Origin: Helopsaltes ochotensis
Taxonomy: Eukaryota; Chordata; Aves; Passeriformes; Locustellidae
Reading direction: 5' to 3'
Assembly (NCBI GenBank): GCA_013400155.1
Contig: VXBM01000026.1
Coordinates: 909,936 to 973,935 of the forward strand
DNA length: 64,000 bases
The translations under genes were made by a program, and so were the position numbers. This document shows positions 57,586-64,000 of this stretch, in pieces. Under the pieces are notes generated by a model. It searched no databases. It worked only from the letters and a program-made list of their open reading frames with translations, and was not told the DNA's origin. Positions within the stretch are counted from its first letter, which is position 1. Each line of letters starts with the position of its first letter.

Positions 57586-58076
57586 TATGTTAATTTTGGA
57601 TGAGTGAATACTATGTTATCCATGTCAAGTTTCTTAAATGCTATATATTTGTGTGGGGGGTGTTTCTTGGAAACCGCTGATGACTTGAAACATGATGTGT
57701 TGTGTGAAATCCGTACATGGTTCCTGTGGTTTTTGTATGCAAGTTGATATGTTCCACAAGAAAGGGAGTGCATCAGTGTAGGATGTGCACATACTGTGTT
57801 AGATGGAGTGGATATTCTTACCAGCTAAGATCCTGTGCTGTTCTTTAATCAGTCTGCCTAGATGAGCCTAATGTTGAACAGCAAGTAATTTTTTGTTACC
57901 ACCTTCCCCCCCTCCATTTTCGGTAGTCAAGCATTATGGACTGTGATCTAAAATTGATGATGGAGATGTTTAGTGGAGCAGTCTTTAAAGAAAAAATGTG
58001 TTGGGAAAAGACTAATTTATGACAACTATTTTAACTGTTACATTCCTTAACAAATCCTCTTCTTTGTCCTTTTTAG

Positions 58077-61000
58077 TTCACATGAGAGATCCTAATAATC
58101 AGCTTCACATCATCAAAAATTTGAAGATTGCTGTCAACAACATCATTACTCACCCACCTCAGCCCGGTGCCATTCGGAAACTTTTGCATGATGTTGTGTC
58201 TGTCAGTCAGCCTGCTGAAGGACTGGTAGCTAATGTGATCACAGCTGGAGATTATGATCTCAACATCAGTGGTATGTAATGATGTTGTATTTTTCATAAT
58301 GTAAACTGGAATTGGCTGAGAGGTTTCTAGCCTTCATTTCAGCTTCATGGCAGAGTTTATCAGTTTTGAGACATTGCTTTTACTGAAACTTTGGATTTAT
58401 CAGATAGTTTAGGCTTTACATAATTTTGAAAGAGCGGTTGAACTTAATATTAATGTTGTAGTTCTTCTCAACTTGTGTTAAATAATTATTTTAATGTAGC
58501 AATTACTGATGCGTTGGTTGTGTAATTTTCTTGTTACAAAACTGATACACTGACTTGTTGCACTTGGCTGAATAAATATTTGAGATATCAGAACTTACAG
58601 TGTTGGTAGTAACGCACAGCTTTGCTTCTTTCATTTTTTATGATCAAGTCATAAAAAGTTTAAAGAAAAAGAACTTTGGCGAAAGGTGCGTGACTCCTTT
58701 GATTCCTTGCCTTTTATTTTTTTTCTTCTGTGGAACTTGTGCTTCATATTTCACTGTCAAAATGACTATAATATTCTAAAAATTTTTTTTTCTCAGATCT
58801 CCAAGGGATGAGGCATTGTGAATAGTGCTAAATGAGACCTGATCTTAGGAGCTGAGAAGATTAAACTCCTCCCAATTAAGACCCTAATCCATTAAAGCCT
58901 CTGAGCATGTACTTAGTTCAAAGCATGTATGCACTGCCCTATTTAAACATGCATAATTTATTGTATTTAAAGTTCAGCCTGCAGTGAAGAGTTTGGCTCT
59001 GCTGTAGCAATAGACTGATAAAACTTCATGAAGATTAGAAACTGATGTTGATGATGGAAAAATGGCATAATTCCTATGTCTTCAATACCTTACTTATGAA
59101 ATATGTCTTCAAGTTGATTCCTGTGTTGGTTATAAGGCAAAAGACCTGAGCCTGGAAACCTCTTGTTTTTGAGATACGTTGAAAATCCCATATCTTTTTC
59201 AATTTCTGTGCCCTTGTTTATAGGTCATGTCAGTGAATTGCCATTTTGTTATCAAATGTTTTTTTTGGTGGAAAGTTTGCTTCAATTCTAGAGATGGAAA
59301 GACCCTAAGAAAGCAGAATGTTTTCAGTGAGGAGACTTTTCCATGAGATTTCTAATAACCTTAGTTTAGAAGGGAGGTATTGAAAGAAGGGGAGAAAAAT
59401 TGCAGCTATATTAGTGGCAATGCTTTGTAGTTATGGAAGCAAATATCTCTCTTTTTGTTCTCCATATTTGATGCTGGAGCCTTGGATGTAGAAATGACCA
59501 TGTTTGACTATCTTTTGTCTCTCAGTGATTAGGTTCTCATTTCCATTCAGTCTGGCTATATGCTTATTTGACAGGAGGGGAGGTGTATAAGCTGTTTAAG
59601 ATCACACAGGACAAATTCATGTAGTAACTTTGTTGTTCAGTGGAACCCCTTTTGTATCCCATTACAGTGTAAGAGAGTAGGAGGAAGTACCAAGTAGGAT
59701 TTCTTTATGCTTAGATGAATATGAGTATTTATAAAGACATTTCAACTTTCTTGGAGCATTTTATTCAAACCAAGGGACGCATTCATTCCTGACAGCAGAA
59801 CATAATCATTTGGCATGTAAATGGGAAATACTCTCATTAGTTCTTTAATTTGTTCTTTTTTGGGAGTGAATTAGTTTTCTAGGATAACGATATTAAAAGA
59901 TATTTCCTTAATTTTAATGATGATCAAGTGCAGTCTGTTTTGAAGAAAGATAAACATTGTTTAAGAACCTGAGGTATGACAGTTTCTGGCATTGGGGTCA
60001 TAATCCTGCTCTTTTTTTGAGAAAAGTTTTGGAATTGCTGTGTTGTATTGGTTTAATTGTTTGTAATCCTTCTTTGTTACAATTTTGTTTAATATTCTTA
60101 TAGTTCCATAATCTAGTGCTGAGAGAGTAATTTGGTTGCTGTAAAGTTGCTGCTGTTCAGCCATGCCTGCTTCTTCCATATACTGGTGCATGTAGAAAGT
60201 GAAGAAAAATTATCTCACTAAAGAATTAAATTATTTGAGAGAAGTAAAATCATTTTTCAACTAGATCAGCTCCTTAGCTATGTTTGTTCAGGGCTGTATG
60301 ATATAAATGCTGGCATGAGGCATTGGAGGAATATTATGGAAATGAAGGAGAATGTTGGGGCAACCACTTTCAGCAGCTAATATATCAGCTACTTTTGATT
60401 AGTACTGTAGGCTGGGAAATCTCACAGGTTAGTGCCTTACATTTGGAGTATCTTCCAACTAGTAAAATAGAAATAGCATCTAGATACAACTTAAATCTTT
60501 GCTACTTGATAGAATTTCCATTTTTGGTTGAGCCTAGAATTTGGGCTGAACTAGAAATTAATATTGATTTCTATTAAAGTACACTGGCAAATGTTGAGAA
60601 GCCTGAAATATTCATCATTAAAGGTTAGCTGGAGTCAAATCTCTTCAGTGCCCGTCATGGGCCTGCATGGTGTAGATTTTTTCTTACTTCATGCTACCAG
60701 AGTGTAAAACCCAAGAGTGTGTTTGCATCTGACTCTTTTTAGTATAATAATATCATGTTTTTTCTATCAGATCGCTCAGTTAAAGCTAGTGTTCCTTGGT
60801 ACAGTAATTGGAAAGAAACACTGATGGAACTGAACACATCCACGTTTTATTCAGGTATTTTTTGTGGTTGGTGCTGATTTACCAAATTGCCCTTTACTCC
60901 TTTTCCATGTGCCCCATCCACCTTTCCTTACCATCTGCTACAACTGTTCAGCACTTCTCTGGACGTAGATGTGTGTTCCTCCATTTTTTCCCCCTAACTG

Positions 61001-63739
61001 AAAAATCGTCGGTGGTGGTTGTTTTAATTTTCCTTTTAATCACATTTCTACTCTTGTTAATCAAAATCATTTGGTCTTTCCATACAATCAATAAGGGTGG
61101 TGGTGGTAAATTACTTGATGCTATTAAAAACACTGGATTGCTGGATCCTATGGAACTGTATACTGTCACTGTGCTGTATTTCGGATGTACTTTCTGCATT
61201 TCCAGAGAACTTCTTTCTCAGGATAGTAACACCTGTTAAGTTGGAACTCCAGTGCTGACTTTACTTAGAGCACATATGTCTCTGCTATATTGACATTCTT
61301 TTTGCAGTATGACCCTTAAAAAAAGAAAAAGAAAAAGCTTTCTAATACATTTTTATATAGTTCATGGGACTTATTGCTGACTTTCTGCTACCAAACCACG
61401 TTGGTTATTGACCTCTCAAGGCTCTGCATTCTGGTCTATAAGAGCCAGGTTTTGATATTTTTCAGTTTTATATATTAATATAGTTTGTGCCATTGGTTAA
61501 TAATAGCTGTCCTTTCAGTAGTATCTGTTCAGATCCTGCTAAATGCCTAAAGGGTACAAAACTTCAAGAAGTAGACTTTCCATTCTTAAGCTGTTATGTA
61601 CAAATATTACTTTTTTTTTTTTCTTAGTAAGTTCTGAAGGTTTTAACAAGTTTGCCAAAACTTAAGTTCTGTTCCAGCATACTGGAAACATTTTACTGGA
61701 AAAATGTTAAACATATAAGTCTGGGTATCTAAATGACAGTGTTGGTCTGCACTGCTGTAACATGTTATGAGATGTTACAGGTGTGAAATTTTTTTCAATA
61801 CTGCTTATGTTTTGAATATGGTGTATGTGTTTATCAAGTATCTATGATGAGTGCTTACAGCCCTGTAAAATGCTCAAGTGAATCCTGTTAATTTTGTTGT
61901 GTAGAGGGAATCCAGTTGCCTTTGAGGCTGCTTCCAAGATTTTTAATAGGCCTAATGGAAAAAGAAGGCAGGGGAACCAATCCACGAAACAAAGTAGTAC
62001 TTCACTGTTTGTAACTGTGAGATTTTAAAAAAACGTTGATTTTTTTTCTTTTGATTCCATTGTAAAACAGAAGTTAAAATTTGAAAACAGTGCTTGAAAG
62101 TACAGTGTAGTTAACAGTTTTGCTCTGGGTTGTTTAACAGTGTTTACTTCAAACCCCAGTTACTGCAGGGCTTGTTATACTTGTGAAAAATGTGTATGAG
62201 TCACTTTCTTATGGCTTGTTTTTATTAATAACAGGCTGTGTTTTCCTTAATTTAAGTAGCTGGCATGTTTGCATGTAGGACTCAGTAAAGCCAAGAGCTT
62301 TTTATATCCTAGATGAGTACTCAGAGAGCAGTTTCTAGAAAGGCTGTAATCAAAAGCTGGAAGTTTGTCTTCTATTAGGCTTTTTTTTTTTTTAATGTGA
62401 CATGCTGACTGCTAGACTGCATTCAAGTGTAGCTATATCTGACTTGTGTGTCTGAAGCCAATCTGAAATGGCTTGACAATGTAGGAATAAACAAAATGCA
62501 TTAAATGAATGCCCTACAAGATAATTCCAACATAACAATGAACCTGTTTCCTAAAGTTAGCCTAAGAAATCAAGGTGGTGGTTTGACTTGGTTTTTATGA
62601 GGGGGTTCATGAGAGCCTTACAAAGCATTACAAATTTCTATTTACTTTTATTTTATTTTTATTTACTCAAGTCTAGCAGTGTGGTTTTTTTAGGGTCATA
62701 TGAAGAAAATACCTTCAGATTTCTTTAATAATTTTTTTCTCCATTAGATACTGTTTTCCAGTTTGCAGGTGAGAGGACACTATGTTCCAGTTACTTCAGT
62801 GTAAAATCAGGTTATTGAAAGTGGATTGATTTTGTTCTGGGGTCTGTTTTCCACTCAAGGGAAAGGAGTTGGAGAATTAAGATGGCACAGAACAGGCTTT
62901 AAAGAAGAAATAATAGTTCACTGTTTGACCCATAGCTGGAGTGGAAAGAAATGGACAGTATTAGGTTCACATATTTTTTTGATGTCCCAGACATCCTTGA
63001 TCTTAGGAAAATGAAATCCCTGTTGCAAAAGGGCATTGAACATGGCAGATTAAAATTATTAGGCATTAATGGCACAACTAGGATCTGAGGTTTTATCTTC
63101 TTGGATCTTTGCCAGCTGAAGTGTTTATTTTAGCAAGGCATGAGAAGGGGTCTGCTGTCAAGCCAAGTCAACACGTGTAGAAAACAGGCAGCATAGGGTT
63201 TTGGTAACCCTTAGCTCCTCTACATACTCAAAAATGAAGTTTCGTTTCTTGGTCAATTCTTACATCCCTAGCCCAGAAATTCAATGACTGTTAGAAGAAT
63301 TTATTTCTTTCTTTGCCAAGTGTATGGGTGTTTAAAGGGCTTTTAAAGACTAGTGGGTTTAACAAGGACTGAACTGAACACATGTGAGCCTTCAGTGGTG
63401 AGGAACTTAGTGTTTAAGGTGCTATTCAGTTTCACAGGATTTGATTCAAGTGTTACTGTTTCTCCTTATGTAGCATCTAAAATGCTTTCTCCTTGGACCG
63501 TTCTCCTTTCTTTCCCCTTGCCATGCAAACTTTGTCAGAGTTTGCAGGCCTCACTTTCAGGTGTAGTCTTTCATACTTCCTTGTCATTAATGGATAAAAC
63601 CAAATTTCACTGAATAGTCTAATTTGTCCTGTTTTATTGTGTATTTCAGCTACCACTCCTTGGTTTGAGTCTTACAGAGAGTGCTTTCTTCAGTCCATGC
63701 CTGCATCTGATCACGAATTCTTAAACCACTATGTTGCAT
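58077..63739 (+). CDS. TRAPPC8: TRAPPC8, trafficking complex subunit, partial (two coding exons)
   Basis: Two plus-strand exons match the N-terminal part of TRAPPC8. The first (58077-58271, 65 codons' worth) encodes HMRDPNNQLHIIKNLKIAV and later GLVANVITAGDYDLNIS, with acceptor ttttAG and donor G|GTATGT. The second (63650-63739) starts after tttcAG and encodes TTPWFESYRECFLQSMPA and HEFLNHY, ending at a GTATCC donor. Phases agree: the codon split across the first junction gives Ala. TRAPPC8 is a roughly 1,400-residue subunit of the metazoan TRAPP III complex, which acts as a Rab1 exchange factor in ER-Golgi traffic and autophagy. The initiator exon is missing, probably in the gap at 51820-52779, and the gene continues beyond the window. 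It is transcribed away from the RNF125 relic, as in human. Differences from the human protein are conservative. Confidence 0.95.
58272..63649 (+). other. TRAPPC8: TRAPPC8 intron between the two visible exons
   Basis: About 5.4 kb, AT-rich, bounded by GTATGT and tttcAG. No CR1 was recognised. A 143-codon open frame at 60808-61239 has no recognisable domain and is treated as chance. Confidence 0.85.
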
Positions 63740-64000
63740 GTATCCTTTGAATGTTACAGACCACTCCAGGGAAGGCTGTTACAAAATGTAATGTAGGAGA
63801 CACTGAAAATTTGGCAGTAGCACTTTTGCAATTATGATTTGAAGCCTATATATTTTCCCACTGCATTTGACTACACAGACTGATTTCATAAGGGCATCAG
63901 GGTTTTCTTTGTGACTGTTTGGCCTGAGGTTTTTTTTGTGATATTTGTATTGGGTTTTTTTTCTGCTTCTCCACAAACTCTTTTTGTGTCAAAGTGAGCT

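Noticed and set aside
60808..61239. 143-codon plus-strand frame in the TRAPPC8 intron
   Set aside because: No domain or TRAPPC8 similarity and no good acceptor or donor at its ends. The hydrophobic segment comes from T-rich DNA.
1..64000. CRISPR arrays, bacterial operons, ribosome binding sites, riboswitches, tRNA or rRNA genes
   Set aside because: The window is vertebrate nuclear DNA. No spaced identical repeats of CRISPR type and no cloverleaf or rRNA sequence were seen.

Overview
The window looks like a piece of bird nuclear genome. Non-coding sequence dominates, genes are split into short exons with GT/AG junctions, at least eleven CR1 LINE fragments with the avian 3' end are present, and there is an endogenous retrovirus with an alpharetrovirus-like envelope remnant. 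Gene content and order match the human 18q12 neighbourhood TRAPPC8 - RNF125 - RNF138 - MEP1B, seen in the opposite orientation. Three runs of N (6487-6726, 27922-28156, 51820-52779) are assembly gaps. The species cannot be named from the sequence.

Layout. About 3.1 kb (minus): a lone signal-peptide-like first exon that may begin MEP1B. 4.58-10.16 kb: a degenerate minus-strand provirus with two LTRs, a tRNA-Ser-type primer binding site and a broken env. 10.2-16.4 kb: no recognisable gene; it holds a CpG-rich patch, simple repeats and one CR1. 16.4-27.8 kb (minus): a complete RNF138 gene with seven coding exons and a predicted protein of 247 (or 246) residues; a 1.4-kb CR1 copy lies in its intron 3 (between exons 3 and 4). 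27.4-28.45 kb: its CpG island, with a gap and a 25-bp GC-rich minisatellite. 28.5-33.4 kb: CR1 fragments and unassigned sequence. 33.5-36.0 kb (minus): three exons clearly related to RNF125 that carry an in-frame stop, frameshifts and lost zinc ligands. 38.4-39.3 kb: a likely solo LTR. 39.3-51.8 kb: mostly unassigned, with a GC-rich LTR-like block at 48.2-48.8 kb and several CR1s. 51.8-64 kb (plus): start of TRAPPC8, with a CpG island at the gap edge and two coding exons at 58.1 and 63.65 kb; its first coding exon is not visible and is probably in the gap.

Main result. RNF125 encodes an E3 ubiquitin ligase known in mammals to restrain RIG-I/MDA5/MAVS signalling. It sits here as a decayed relic in its expected position between intact RNF138 and TRAPPC8. 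Exon-intron borders are still recognisable at exons 2, 3 and 4, so this is a gene that died in place and not a processed copy. Its sister gene RNF138 (DNA-repair and Wnt-related E3 ligase) is intact with every expected zinc ligand present. Exon boundaries are read by eye; no alignment or database search was run.
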